A DNA stretch of 64,000 nt from Mucilaginibacter rubeus. GTDB taxonomy: Bacteria > Bacteroidota > Bacteroidia > Sphingobacteriales > Sphingobacteriaceae. The position numbers and the translations under genes were made by a program. Shown piece by piece: positions 47,181-55,823 of this stretch. Each line of letters opens with the position of its first letter. Positions within the stretch are counted from its first letter, which is position 1. A model generated the notes under the pieces. It did not search any database. It was not told the DNA's origin and saw nothing but the letters and a program-made list of their open reading frames with translations. The stretch covers positions 620,001 to 684,000 of the forward strand of contig NZ_CP043450.1 of the NCBI RefSeq assembly GCF_003286415.2. Reading direction: 5' to 3'.

Positions 47181-48532
47181 TTGTTGTTGTTTAAATGAGC
47201 GGGCACTAATTCCGGTTCGGCAGTATATTCAAGTGTTTCGTTTTTGCGGATGAGATGGGTGCGCAATTTTTCATCTATCAACACAACCGCGGGCCGTAAA
47301 GTGATAAACTGCATCCATTGGGTCATGTTGTAAGCACCTACTTTGTGAACCACCAGCTGATCGCCGGGATTGAGCGCAGGGAGATTGATACTTTCCCTGA
47401 TCACATCGATATTCATGCAAAGCGGTCCGTATATCACCATGTTTTCGTTATGCGCCACAAAATCCTGAGCAGGGCTTACCTGGTGTTCATACCAGAAGGA
47501 TGTAAACAATATATTTACCCCAAAATCAACAATTGTAGCGGCCTTACCGTTAGCCAAACGTTTATTGGCTATAACTGTGCCCAGCAGGTAACCGGCATCA
47601 TCTATCAATACGCGGCCGCTTTCCAGTATCAGCAAGGGCAAATCATCATTGGCAAAACCAAAATTGAGCAGGGCAGAGGTGATTACTTCCGCAAAATCAT
47701 CAACCGTTGGTACGGTATCATTTCCCGGCAGGTACGCACCTTTCAGGGTATTGGTTGATGGAAAGCCGCCACCCAGGTCAAGATATTCTATTTTTTGATT
47801 TAACTGGGTTTGACAGCTTACTGCAAGTTCGGCCAGTTTATTGGCGGCAATTCCGTAAGCATCAGTGGAGAGCATATAGGTGCCTATATGGCAATGTAAT
47901 CCTACCAGTTGTAGACTCCCGGAAGTAATGATCTTGTTAATTGCCGACCAGGCCTCTCCGTTTTCGTAGTTAAAGCCAAAGCGGTCCCAAAGCGGGTAAA
48001 CACCGGTATCCATATTTACGCGGATGGCTACACGTGGTTTATTGCTGAGGTTTTTGCTGAGGTTTAGCAACTGGGTAAGCTCGTCAAAATGATCAATGTG
48101 GATCATGGAATCGTGCTCGATAGCCAGTTGCAGGTCATCTGACGATTTGCCGGGGCCGTTAAAGATGATCTTGTTACCGGGTACGCCGTTGTCTAATGCC
48201 TTACGATATTCAAAGCCCGAAACTACCTCGGCCCAGCTGCCTTCCTGGTGAAAAATCTGGCAAACAGCATTGAGGTAATTGGTTTTATAGCTCCATGCAA
48301 ATTGTACCTTAGGGTAGCGCGTGCTGAAAGCGCGGTAAGCTGCACGGTAATTTCTGCGGATCTGTTTTTCGGATAGTACAAACACCGGCGAGCCATAGTT
48401 TTCAATTAAACTTTTAACCGAAACGCCGTCGATGCTTTTAACGGGCTGCACACCGGTGCGGGTACCAAATTTGTTCATGGCACCGGCATGTAGTTTTTTT
48501 ATATATGGTTTTTGGTATGGCAGCTTTTCCAT
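47177..48532 (-). CDS. Fold-type III PLP-dependent decarboxylase
   Basis: A 451-residue enzyme of the alanine-racemase / diaminopimelate-decarboxylase group. The PLP lysine is in FAWSYKTNYLNAV (about residue 81). A His in GLHCHIGTYM, the phosphate loop LDLGGGFPS and the substrate segment LILESGRVLIDDAGYL follow. The active-site Cys from the other subunit is present in YGPLCMNID. The N-terminal 40 residues before the barrel are extra. It probably decarboxylates an amino acid or peptide-bound amino acid. It is not an ordinary LysA by context: it follows an ATP-grasp gene by 9 bp and overlaps the transporter/peptidase fusion. Substrate unknown. Confidence 0.85.
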   Translation of the reverse strand: MEKLPYQKPYIKKLHAGAMNKFGTRTGVQPVKSIDGVSVKSLIENYGSPVFVLSEKQIRRNYRAAYRAFSTRYPKVQFAWSYKTNYLNAVCQIFHQEGSWAEVVSGFEYRKALDNGVPGNKIIFNGPGKSSDDLQLAIEHDSMIHIDHFDELTQLLNLSKNLSNKPRVAIRVNMDTGVYPLWDRFGFNYENGEAWSAINKIITSGSLQLVGLHCHIGTYMLSTDAYGIAANKLAELAVSCQTQLNQKIEYLDLGGGFPSTNTLKGAYLPGNDTVPTVDDFAEVITSALLNFGFANDDLPLLILESGRVLIDDAGYLLGTVIANKRLANGKAATIVDFGVNILFTSFWYEHQVSPAQDFVAHNENMVIYGPLCMNIDVIRESINLPALNPGDQLVVHKVGAYNMTQWMQFITLRPAVVLIDEKLRTHLIRKNETLEYTAEPELVPAHLNNNK

Positions 48533-48541
48533 TGTTATAAA

Positions 48542-49594
48542 TTATAATTCGCCAAATGCCGAAATCTGTTGAAAATCGGCGATATCGGCAATATGGTCCC
48601 ACGAGTACCGGACAAATAGCTTGCCGGCCTGGTAATCGGTATAAGGCTCAATAGCCTCGCCCAAAGCCATTTTGGCAAGAGCAGCAGGCTGATTTTGCCC
48701 GGCAGCAGCCGTTAAATAAACCCATGCCGGAAACCGCGGGTTAATTTCCAGTATATATAAATGCCCCTCGGCGGTGCTCATGATCTCCATTTCGTAACCG
48801 CCTTTCCAGTTGGTGGCAAGGGCAAAACTGTTGGCCAGTTGGGTTAGGTTATCATCTTTAATGGTAACGCCCGCCCAGGCCTTTCCTTTATCAGTGATAT
48901 AGAGCTTACGCATGGCAACAATGCTCACGTTGTTCCCCTGTCCATCGCCCAGCGCCGCGATATTGATCTCGTTGCCCCTGATATGCTGTTGCGCTATCAC
49001 CGGTGTGCCCCAGGTGGCATTAAGCTGATGAAAGGCCTTTAAAGCCTGGTCCATGGTGTAAACTATATAGGCTTCGTAAAACTTCCCTTTTATCACCATG
49101 GGGAAACTAAACTCAGCGGCGGCTTTTTGCAGATCGTCGGCAGTGTACAGCTTATGATCTGCAGGTACATAAAAGCTGTGCCTTGTACCAAAGTCTTTCA
49201 AGTGTACCTTATCCCTCAATGCCAGCTGCTGCTGTGTAGGGAGATAGCTTGCTATGCCCATTTGCTTTAACTGTGGCGCTATCTTTATAAAATTGAACAG
49301 CTCCGAATCAAAGTTGGGGATCACGAGATCAAGGTTCTCCTGCTGGTTGATATAGGTTAGCCGTTCAATGAGGGCAGCCGTACCTTCGGTTGGATAGGGG
49401 ATCTGGTAGGTTTTATTTACCAGTTCCTTCAAATAAATCCCCGGTTCCAGCGATTCATATGACAAGCCTATTATGCGCAAATCATCCCCGAAACATTCTT
49501 TTAAAGAACGAATAACCGCCATCCCCGGACCCGGATTATCATTGGCATTAAGCCCGGTAACGGCAATACATAAATTAGTGTACTTGTTTGCCAT
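48542..49594 (-). CDS. ATP-grasp ligase
   Basis: A 350-residue cytosolic protein. I place the start at ATG 49594 (MANKYTNLCIAVTGL): AAGGA lies five bases upstream, and a longer frame would overlap the PqqD-like gene. The N-terminal Rossmann-like domain (about 7-110) precedes the ATP-grasp core, with PMVIKGKFYEAYIVY (Lys for ATP), IAQQHIRGNEINIAALGDG and the magnesium-binding motif MEIMSTAEGHLYILEINPRFP. The nearest recognisable relatives are carbamoyl-phosphate-synthase-like and amino-acid ligases that join a carboxylate to an amine through an acyl phosphate. It lies next to a PqqD-like protein and a decarboxylase, which suggests peptide or amino-acid modification. Confidence 0.88.
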   Translation of the reverse strand: MANKYTNLCIAVTGLNANDNPGPGMAVIRSLKECFGDDLRIIGLSYESLEPGIYLKELVNKTYQIPYPTEGTAALIERLTYINQQENLDLVIPNFDSELFNFIKIAPQLKQMGIASYLPTQQQLALRDKVHLKDFGTRHSFYVPADHKLYTADDLQKAAAEFSFPMVIKGKFYEAYIVYTMDQALKAFHQLNATWGTPVIAQQHIRGNEINIAALGDGQGNNVSIVAMRKLYITDKGKAWAGVTIKDDNLTQLANSFALATNWKGGYEMEIMSTAEGHLYILEINPRFPAWVYLTAAAGQNQPAALAKMALGEAIEPYTDYQAGKLFVRYSWDHIADIADFQQISAFGEL

Positions 49595-49599
49595 CGTCC

Positions 49600-49842
49600 T
49601 TAAATTTCCAGCAGGTTTGCTTCTTTTAGCTGCAGCATCCAATCGTCCCAATCCCTATCCAGCTGGTTTTCGCTCACATCGTACCTGTTAAGGATATCCT
49701 GTTTGATCTCAGCGTTGGTTTTGCCATTTTTCATGGCCGCAAGCAATTGAGCCGCCATTCCGTTTCCGGAAAACGAATCGCCGGTGGCCGGGTTAAAAAT
49801 AAACCCATTCTCGCTGGTGGCAATATTGCTTTTGAGTTTCAT
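49600..49842 (-). CDS. PqqD-like peptide-binding protein (80 aa)
   Basis: An 80-residue protein: a beta-hairpin N-terminus (ENGFIFNPATGDSFSGNG), then a three-helix part (MAAQLLAAMKNGKTNAEIKQ; YDVSENQLDRDWDDWMLQLK). This is the winged-helix PqqD fold, which in many RiPP pathways recognises a precursor leader peptide. First gene of a six-gene operon, five bases before the ATP-grasp start. No precursor-like short frame is evident in the 71 bp upstream. In Bacteroidota PqqD homologues also occur outside RiPP clusters, so a peptide product is a possibility rather than a conclusion. Confidence 0.8.
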   Translation of the reverse strand: MKLKSNIATSENGFIFNPATGDSFSGNGMAAQLLAAMKNGKTNAEIKQDILNRYDVSENQLDRDWDDWMLQLKEANLLEI

Positions 49843-49913
49843 TTACAGTTGCAGGTTGGTTAAGTAATAAAGGCTAAACTTAGCAGGTTTATATGAGTTT
49901 TACAAAAGGGTCC

Positions 49914-50291
49914 TTATGATGCCATCAGGTATTCTATCCTTGAGGCAAGTACTTCCATATCCAGCGGCTTTACAAACAAGGCATCGCATTTATAGGAATC
50001 GGCCTGTGCTTTTTTTGTTTTAAAGGCGGTAACAATGATGATAGGCACATTGCACAGTTTTTCATCGTCTTTAAAATCCTGGCACACCAGCTCACAGTCG
50101 GTATCCAGCAGCAAATAATCCAGGATGATCAGGTCGGGGTTAATCACCTTAGCCTTGTCATATATAGCATTAGGATCATAAGTTAAGTGCACATTAAAAT
50201 CACCATAATACATAATGTCATCAATTACCGATAACATCCTGCTGTTTTTATCAAGTACTAAAATGGTTTTTTTGTTGCCTGCCGTTTTCAT
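49914..50291 (-). CDS. CheY-like single-domain response regulator
   Basis: A receiver domain of 125 residues (start taken at ATG 50291, MKTAGNKKTILVLDKN; a start at 50312 adds seven hydrophobic residues and is less likely). The phospho-acceptor Asp is in INPDLIILDYLLLD and the conserved Lys in ALFVKPLD. The first acidic pair is replaced: VLDKNS has only one Asp. No output domain is present. It lies 71 bp upstream of the PqqD operon on the same strand, so it could be its first gene or a separate unit. Confidence 0.88.
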   Translation of the reverse strand: MKTAGNKKTILVLDKNSRMLSVIDDIMYYGDFNVHLTYDPNAIYDKAKVINPDLIILDYLLLDTDCELVCQDFKDDEKLCNVPIIIVTAFKTKKAQADSYKCDALFVKPLDMEVLASRIEYLMAS

Positions 50292-50393
50292 GACTATAAG
50301 GATTAGTGTCAATTAATTAATATAAAGTTGAGGCTATTTATGAGGCTTTTAAATAATGTGTCGCTCAATGCCTTCAATGTGCCGATGAATTGA

Positions 50394-51089
50394 TTATTTG
50401 TGCCAGTCTTTAATAAAATCGGTATAGTTTGTACCCACAGGTAGTTCAACCTCAGTTAGTTTAACCTTGCGGTTATGGATAGATCTGATCTGGTCGCGCG
50501 CTACCACAAAGCTGCGGTGAATGCGGATAAACTTTGCCGAGGGCAGCTTTTCAATAGCGTTTTTCAAGGGCATAAGGGTAAGTATAGGTTTGGATGCGCC
50601 CAGCGTATGGATCTTGATGTAATCCTGCATGCTTTCAATGTATTCAATATCTTTAATATTGATTTTGATGAGCCTGTATTCTGAATGTACATATAGGAAA
50701 TCATCCTCGCCTGAAGTATCGGTATGCTTGTACTGGTAATAGCCTATAGCTTTTTGAACAGCCGCGCCAAAACGCATGTTGTTGATTGGCTTCAGCAGGT
50801 AATCAACCGCTTCCAGTTCGTAACCTTCGTACGCATAGTTTTTATAAGCCGTAGTGAAAATGATCATAGGCTTATCTTCCAGTGATTTTACCAGGTCGAT
50901 ACCGGTAATATCGGGCATGTTGATGTCTATGAACAGCACATCTACTTTGTTGCGTTTCAGGTATTCGCCGCCCGATATGGCATCTTCAAAAGTATTAACC
51001 AGTGTTAACGCCGGGTATTCGGCTACATATTTTTCAATGATCTGAAGGGCCAATGGCTCATCATCAATAGCTACACATTTCAGTTGCAT
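50394..51089 (-). CDS. LytTR-family response regulator
   Basis: A 231-residue regulator. The receiver domain (about 3-118) has acidic residues VAIDDEP, phospho-acceptor Asp in VDVLFIDINMPD, and YLLKP with the conserved Lys. The LytTR DNA-binding domain covers about 130-231, with FLYVHSEYRLIKINIKDIEYI and FIRIHRSFVVARDQI. It pairs with the LytS-like kinase 11 bp upstream (the kinase is transcribed first). Targets are unknown; such pairs in this phylum often control nearby transporters or exported proteins. Confidence 0.95.
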   Translation of the reverse strand: MQLKCVAIDDEPLALQIIEKYVAEYPALTLVNTFEDAISGGEYLKRNKVDVLFIDINMPDITGIDLVKSLEDKPMIIFTTAYKNYAYEGYELEAVDYLLKPINNMRFGAAVQKAIGYYQYKHTDTSGEDDFLYVHSEYRLIKINIKDIEYIESMQDYIKIHTLGASKPILTLMPLKNAIEKLPSAKFIRIHRSFVVARDQIRSIHNRKVKLTEVELPVGTNYTDFIKDWHK

Positions 51090-51100
51090 AATAAATAGTT

Positions 51101-52294
51101 TTAAGCGTTAATCTCCAGTTCGACAATGAAATTGCCATCTACCGAGTTAATGTCGAGCCGGTGTTTGTTAGGATAAATATGCTGCAGGCGCTGGCGGTTA
51201 TTGGCAATGCCTATGCCCTTGCGCTCAGTGTCGGGACGTTTTTCAAAAATGGTGTTCTTGCAGATAAACAGCATTTGATTGCCGCTCACCCTCAGGCAAA
51301 TATTGATAACTGATGGCTGATGCTTGCTTACCCCGTACTTGAACACATTTTCAATAAAGGTCATCAAAACAAGAGGCGGGATTTTTTGATACGTGATCTC
51401 GCCTGATACCTCAAAATTTAAAGTTGTTTTTTTGCCGAGACGCAGGCGTTGCAGATCGATATAATCGTTAATACAATCAATTTCATTTTGCAGCAACACA
51501 AAATCTTCGGTTACCTCATCGGTTACATAACGCATAATATTCGAGAGCTTCATGATGCTTTCGGATGTATGTTCGCTATTGGTGACCGACAGGGCATAAA
51601 TATTATTCAGAGTATTGAACAGGAAATGCGGATTGATCTGCGCTTTTAGAAAAGAAAGCTCGGCATGGGCTTTTTCGGCTTCGGCACGCGTAACCATTTG
51701 CTCGGTAAGCTGCCATTTCTGAACTGTGGCTATGGCCACGCTCAAGCCCATTACAATAATGAAAATAAACAGCCCGACCATATCAATGTTGCCCGACTGA
51801 TGGATGAAAATAACCTTGTTAGTGGGTTTAAGGCTCGGGTCCTGCATCCGCAGGTCCTCATGCGGCAATGGGCCGAATGGCATATTTTGCTGATCGGGCG
51901 CCGAGGTATCGATACCTGTAGGCGTAATTTGCGGACCTATAGGTTGCGGGTTAGGAACGGCTGCCGTTGCTGGTTTGTTGCCTTTAATAAGGTTATGCAG
52001 CAGCAGGTTATCAAAAGGCTGTAAAAAGTAAACGCAGCCTGAAAGCACCAATACAATAAAGCCATACCAGATATATTTTTTGCTGAATACAAACTTTGGT
52101 ACCAGGTACCAGGCATTCAGGTAAAACATGAAGATATAGGTGAGACAAAACAGCCAGTAATATGGCGAAAACAGTACCGTAAAAGAACCTGCGCTGCTTT
52201 GCTGCGTACGGTTCATAAACAAGAGCGGGAACCCTAAAAATACGAGCCAGCCTGCAGCATGAATAAAAAAAGTAGTTGCTTTTGAGCGGATCAT
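51101..52294 (-). CDS. LytS-like sensor histidine kinase (His_kinase family)
   Basis: A membrane kinase of 397 residues. I choose ATG 52294 (MIRSKATTFFIHAAGWLVFL) because the frame then starts with the first transmembrane helix as is normal here; a longer frame (52378) would run through a terminator-like hairpin. Four transmembrane helices are visible, with a Pro/Gln-rich periplasmic loop (residues of about 105-165). A coiled coil precedes the phospho-acceptor motif FLKAQINPHFLFNTLNNIYA. The C-terminal HATPase has VLMTFIENVFKYGVSKH and GIGIANNRQRL. Partner of the LytTR regulator. Confidence 0.92.
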   Translation of the reverse strand: MIRSKATTFFIHAAGWLVFLGFPLLFMNRTQQSSAGSFTVLFSPYYWLFCLTYIFMFYLNAWYLVPKFVFSKKYIWYGFIVLVLSGCVYFLQPFDNLLLHNLIKGNKPATAAVPNPQPIGPQITPTGIDTSAPDQQNMPFGPLPHEDLRMQDPSLKPTNKVIFIHQSGNIDMVGLFIFIIVMGLSVAIATVQKWQLTEQMVTRAEAEKAHAELSFLKAQINPHFLFNTLNNIYALSVTNSEHTSESIMKLSNIMRYVTDEVTEDFVLLQNEIDCINDYIDLQRLRLGKKTTLNFEVSGEITYQKIPPLVLMTFIENVFKYGVSKHQPSVINICLRVSGNQMLFICKNTIFEKRPDTERKGIGIANNRQRLQHIYPNKHRLDINSVDGNFIVELEINA

Positions 52295-52370
52295 TTGATT
52301 TTGGATTCTTTTACTTGTCTGCGCCGGTTTAGCATGACCGGTTCGCATTAATAGCATGGATTTAAAATAA

Positions 52371-52400
52371 AAAAGCACCTGTACTACTGCACAGGTGCTT
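52371..52400 (-). terminator. Rho-independent terminator upstream of the LytS-like gene
   Basis: A perfect 10-bp stem, AAGCACCTGT / ACAGGTGCTT, with an 8-base loop. On the minus strand it is followed by TTTTTTATTTT. It ends transcripts coming from the right, before the kinase gene begins. Confidence 0.75.
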
Positions 52401-52420
52401 CATCTTTATGAAAAAAACCT

Positions 52421-52449
52421 ATAATTCAGTGTCCCTGCTCCTGAATTAT
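52421..52449. other. Inverted repeat ATAATTCAG...CTGAATTAT
   Basis: A perfect 9-bp inverted repeat with an 11-base centre (TGTCCCTGCTC), between two minus-strand terminators in the 530-bp gap 52295-52825. It could be an operator or a hairpin of a small RNA. Confidence 0.5.
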
Positions 52450-52567
52450 AAATCAAAGGTGCAGATGGGACATTGTTTTAACAATCATGTGTCGGTAAAC
52501 CGGGAAATTGTATAGATGAACCGGGCGAGGGGCTATTTTACCAGGAATAACAGACACGGGTGTAAAT

Positions 52568-52602
52568 AAAAAAAGCTTCCTTGCACTCGCTGCTTGGAAG
52601 CT
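52568..52602 (-). terminator. Rho-independent terminator of the YcxB-like gene
   Basis: The stem AGCTTCC / GGAAGCT has a 15-base loop and is followed by seven T on the minus strand. It is about 220 bp after the stop of the gene at 52826-53350. The rest of the gap shows no coding frame. Confidence 0.7.
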
Positions 52603-52825
52603 CTAACCTAAACCTTATCACTGATCAAATTATTATTTGATGTTGTAAAATTAGCCGCGATGTCGTAACATGAAATTTTGTACCGACGAATAAAGCGATT
52701 GAATGGACGGAGTAAGTTTAGCGGGTGTTTTTGTATAGAGCAAAAGATAATGAAATGTAAAACCGCATTAGCCGGAGATAGCGTGCTGGCGTATTCAAGA
52801 AGGGGTGGATGGAGTTTTTACGATT

Positions 52826-53350
52826 TTAGATGTTTGCGTTGTTATATATTGATTGTAAGGATTTTATGATTGACTTGACGTTTTTTCTGTCTTCGTACAG
52901 GGCAATGGGTTGATTGGGCCTACTGTTGATTAAAAGGTAGTTGTCGTCAATAATTATCGTTATCTCTTCGCCCCAGGAAAACCATGACACGCCAGAGGTA
53001 CATTTGAAATAGCCGCGCTCATAATATCTCACATTATGAAAATGAAGTGATTTTAGTACTTTTTTAAGATTGTTTAATACCTCATCCGTCACCTGATATT
53101 TTTCAAACACCTGGTTTTGATACAAACGTTTTATAACAAAAATAAAAAACAGAATGAAAATAGATAACCCGATGGTTCCTGGCATTTTCAACTCATTGTT
53201 ATGGAATTCAAAGGCGTTATAAAGCATTGTAATAGCCACAAATATGCATCCTAACGGAATAGTTGCAAAAAAATAATGGCGGTAAAAGTCAGAAAACTTT
53301 ACTGGCCATCTGCCTGATGCCTTGATATTGGCAAGTTCGTTATTGGTCAT
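52826..53350 (-). CDS. YcxB-like membrane protein, function unknown
   Basis: A 174-residue protein with two transmembrane helices (YFFATIPLGCIFVAITMLYN, about 27-46; GLSIFILFFIFVIKRLY, about 61-77). A cytosolic beta-rich domain follows, with GVSWFSWGEEITIIIDDNYLLI, which resembles the C-terminal part of the YcxB family. No function is known. It stands alone between the kinase region and the peptidase E gene. Confidence 0.7.
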   Translation of the reverse strand: MTNNELANIKASGRWPVKFSDFYRHYFFATIPLGCIFVAITMLYNAFEFHNNELKMPGTIGLSIFILFFIFVIKRLYQNQVFEKYQVTDEVLNNLKKVLKSLHFHNVRYYERGYFKCTSGVSWFSWGEEITIIIDDNYLLINSRPNQPIALYEDRKNVKSIIKSLQSIYNNANI

Positions 53351-53454
53351 GGTTAATGCGTTGGGTAAATATAATTCACAATTTTAAATTTAGCTTTGCT
53401 ATTAATTAAGCCTAAAATAGCCCCGCCAGGACATTAATAAAATACCAAAAGATA

Positions 53455-54120
53455 ATGAAGCTTCTCTTAACATCCGCGGGAATCAGTAACGCAAGTATCC
53501 GAAATGCTTTGATTGAGTTGCTGGGCAAACCAGTTGCTGAAGCAAGCGCCCTTTTTGTACCAACCGCCATATATGGCATCCCGAATGGTGGCGATATTGT
53601 ACGGAGGGTGATCAATGGCACATTAGGTGACCCTTTTTGCGAATTAGGTTGGAAATCGCTGGGCTTACTGGAACTTACCGCTTTGCCCAGTATCAAGAGA
53701 AAGTTATGGGTTGATATGCTTCAGGAGACCGATGCTTTACTTGTAGGTGGCGGCGATTGCCAATACCTAACCTATTGGATGCAACAGTCCGGACTGGCGG
53801 AGTTGTTACCATCGTTATTGCACAGAATGGTATATGTGGGCCTAAGTGCCGGCAGCATGATCATGACCCGCTTTGGAACAAGCTACGGACACCATACGTT
53901 GCCGGCGGACAGCAATAAGTCGCTGGGATTTGTTGATTTCGCAATCCATCCGCATTTAGATCATGAATGGTTTCCGGATAATTCCCTGGCCAGTATCGAA
54001 AAACTGGCGGCTACCATACCGGTTCCTTCGTATGCAATTGATGATCAAACAGCGATTAAAGTTACTGACGTGGGCATTGAGGTAATTACTGAAGGGCATT
54101 GGAAGTTATTTAACCCGTGA
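53455..54120 (+). CDS. pepE: Peptidase E (S51 family dipeptidase)
   Basis: A 221-residue cytosolic protein. The nucleophile elbow is GLSAGSM (Ser about 141). The sheet motif DALLVGGGDCQYLTYWM is typical of the family (usually GGNT; here GGDC). C-terminal HPHLDH is also conserved. E. coli peptidase E hydrolyses Asp-Xaa dipeptides. The Thr/Asn to Asp/Cys change in the GGxx motif marks a divergent branch, so the substrate may differ. A lone gene. Confidence 0.85.
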   Translation: MKLLLTSAGISNASIRNALIELLGKPVAEASALFVPTAIYGIPNGGDIVRRVINGTLGDPFCELGWKSLGLLELTALPSIKRKLWVDMLQETDALLVGGGDCQYLTYWMQQSGLAELLPSLLHRMVYVGLSAGSMIMTRFGTSYGHHTLPADSNKSLGFVDFAIHPHLDHEWFPDNSLASIEKLAATIPVPSYAIDDQTAIKVTDVGIEVITEGHWKLFNP

Positions 54121-54144
54121 TATCGGTTTTAATACCACCTGCAA

Positions 54145-54756
54145 CTATACACTCATTTGCGGTATAAACCCTGCTTTAAACATATTAACAAACGACCGTG
54201 GAGTTAATACCTGTAGTTTGTTTGCATCAGGCAGTGCTATCCCTTTTTCATATCCGGCGGGGCTCCATAAGTATAGGTGATCGTCTTTTAACAAATAGGA
54301 TTGATCGTTATAAATCACAAAAGTACCGTTAGGAAGTGCTTTTATATTTTCCTGGTAGGTGACCTTTGATTTATCGGCGGCAATCCGCTCGGTTTGTAAG
54401 ATTTCATCTATTTTAGATACCGGCGTTTTCATATCAAATCCATATTGTGGGTTTCCTTTCAGCCAAAACTCTTTAAACCTTTGATGATCCTGATACCGGC
54501 ATTGAAAACAGGGGCGGTGACCGGCCGAAAAAGCAGTAGCTTCATCCAAAAAGAAAAGTTCTGTCCATCGGTCAGGCTGCATAATTTCACGATGACGGCC
54601 CCTAAACTCCAGAACACAAGTTATCCAGGCCTTAATTTTAAAGGCACGCACAATTTCTTTATGCTCATTATGTATTACCCCCCGGTTGCCAAGCCATGCA
54701 CCGCGTTCGGGTGTTTTAATGAGTTGTCCAAATGGGTTTACGCGGTTTTGCAGCAT
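54145..54756 (-). CDS. Conserved hypothetical protein with GHRPCxxCR motif
   Basis: A 203-residue protein beginning MLQNRVNPFGQLIKTPERGA. Conserved-looking segments are WLGNRGVIHNEHKEI, RAFKIKAWITCVLEFRGR, WTELFFLDEATAFSAGHRPCFQCR and LPNGTFVIYND. The GHRPCxxCR pair of cysteines resembles the metal-binding knuckle of Ada-type and other small zinc folds. I recognise it as a family of unknown function that is widespread in bacteria. It is next to a 2OG-Fe(II) oxygenase and near an Ada-like methyltransferase, which suggests DNA or nucleotide damage handling, but there is no direct evidence. Confidence 0.72.
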   Translation of the reverse strand: MLQNRVNPFGQLIKTPERGAWLGNRGVIHNEHKEIVRAFKIKAWITCVLEFRGRHREIMQPDRWTELFFLDEATAFSAGHRPCFQCRYQDHQRFKEFWLKGNPQYGFDMKTPVSKIDEILQTERIAADKSKVTYQENIKALPNGTFVIYNDQSYLLKDDHLYLWSPAGYEKGIALPDANKLQVLTPRSFVNMFKAGFIPQMSV

Positions 54757-54800
54757 TGTTTTAATCTCTGATGATAACGCTTAAAGCTACATGATTATGT

Positions 54801-55520
54801 TTAAGAAAGCGCATCGTGAAATATAATGCCCAGGCTATGACGCTTACCGCTATGAACCGGACTTACGCCATGCTTCATGTTCACCCGGTAGTAGCCCTTG
54901 CTTCCTTTTACCGGTCGGAAGTTGGTGGTAAATAAAACCATATCGCCCATATCGGGAGTAAGCACATTGGCTTTTGATTGCGCACGCGGAATCTGTTCTG
55001 TGAGTACAAATTCGCCGCCGGTATAATCGCTGTTATGCTGATCGAGCATAAACACCATCTGGATCGGGAAGTAAACTTCGCCATACAGGTCCTGGTGGAG
55101 GGTATTGAAGCCGCCTTCGGTATATTGTAATATCAGGGCGGTTGGTTTAGTTTGCCCTGCTTCATGGCTTAATTGCTTCATTTCTTCGTGCGTTTCCGGA
55201 AATTGCCTATCTATCCCAAGTTCTCGCATCCATGCATTTGCAACAGGAACAATGTGAGGGTAAACGCTTCCCCGCAAATCGGTTATCACAGCGGGCAAGG
55301 GGTATTTATAATATTTGTATTCGCCGTAGCCAAACCTATAACGTTCCATGTTAACAGTTTTACGGTAAGCATCAGCCTCATAGTCACCAATTAATATATC
55401 GCAGCTTTTTTCATCCAATACCTGTTTAACAATTACAAAGCCTTTATCATGTAACGTATGATTGATCTGATCCCAATCAAGATTTTTGATCCGATCTTTA
55501 AGTGTTTGTTCCAATTTCAT
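54801..55520 (-). CDS. 2-oxoglutarate/Fe(II)-dependent oxygenase
   Basis: A 239-residue protein. I choose ATG 55520 (MKLEQTLKDRIKNLDWDQIN), as the longer frame (to 55688) runs into a palindromic repeat and has no conserved look. The jelly-roll core has metal ligands H and D in FNTLHQDLYGEVYFP and the distal His in SGKRHSLGIIFHDA, with the 2OG Arg nearby (KRH). It resembles prolyl-4-hydroxylase-like oxygenases that often sit next to ada in Bacteroidota. Oxidative dealkylation of DNA or modification of a protein are both possible. Confidence 0.82.
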   Translation of the reverse strand: MKLEQTLKDRIKNLDWDQINHTLHDKGFVIVKQVLDEKSCDILIGDYEADAYRKTVNMERYRFGYGEYKYYKYPLPAVITDLRGSVYPHIVPVANAWMRELGIDRQFPETHEEMKQLSHEAGQTKPTALILQYTEGGFNTLHQDLYGEVYFPIQMVFMLDQHNSDYTGGEFVLTEQIPRAQSKANVLTPDMGDMVLFTTNFRPVKGSKGYYRVNMKHGVSPVHSGKRHSLGIIFHDALS

Positions 55521-55650
55521 TTTTGTTATTTTGAATAATGTCAAAGCTATCGTGAGGGCGTTGCGCGGGCAATCCGATTCTTGCGGTGTTTTGCTTTCAA
55601 TCAATCGATTATAAGTGTTCGGAAGAAATGAAAAAAGTGCGGGATTGTGC

Positions 55651-55768
55651 GATTCCCTCCCCTGGGAGGGGGGAGGGAGGGGTTTCATCAGTATCCAAAT
55701 TTTTAAATACGTAGAAACCCCTCCCTGCTATTGCACATCCCGGCGCACCCCTCCCGGGGGAGGGAATG
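55651..55768. repeat. Large palindromic repeat, family B (GATTCCCTCCCC)
   Basis: Outer arms GATTCCCTCCCCTGGGAGGG and its near-complement; inner arms AGGGAGGGGTTTC / GAAACCCCTCCCT. It shares order and blocks with the copy at 25638-25749. It abuts the start region of the oxygenase and precedes the DUF488 gene. Confidence 0.85.
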
Positions 55769-55823
55769 AAAGAATCTTCCAAATGCTTATTTTATTAATT
55801 ATAAATTATAAGGAGTTTATACC

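Noticed and set aside
47318..47758. A 146-codon plus-strand frame
   Set aside because: Antisense to the PLP decarboxylase, whose active-site motifs cover the same bases.
48542..49651. Longer start for the ATP-grasp gene at 49651
   Set aside because: It would overlap the PqqD-like gene by 52 bases and has no conserved look; the internal ATG at 49594 has an AAGGA just upstream.
54801..55688. Longer start for the oxygenase at 55688
   Set aside because: The extra residues run through the palindromic repeat at 55651-55768 and begin with a Pro-rich sequence unlike the family.
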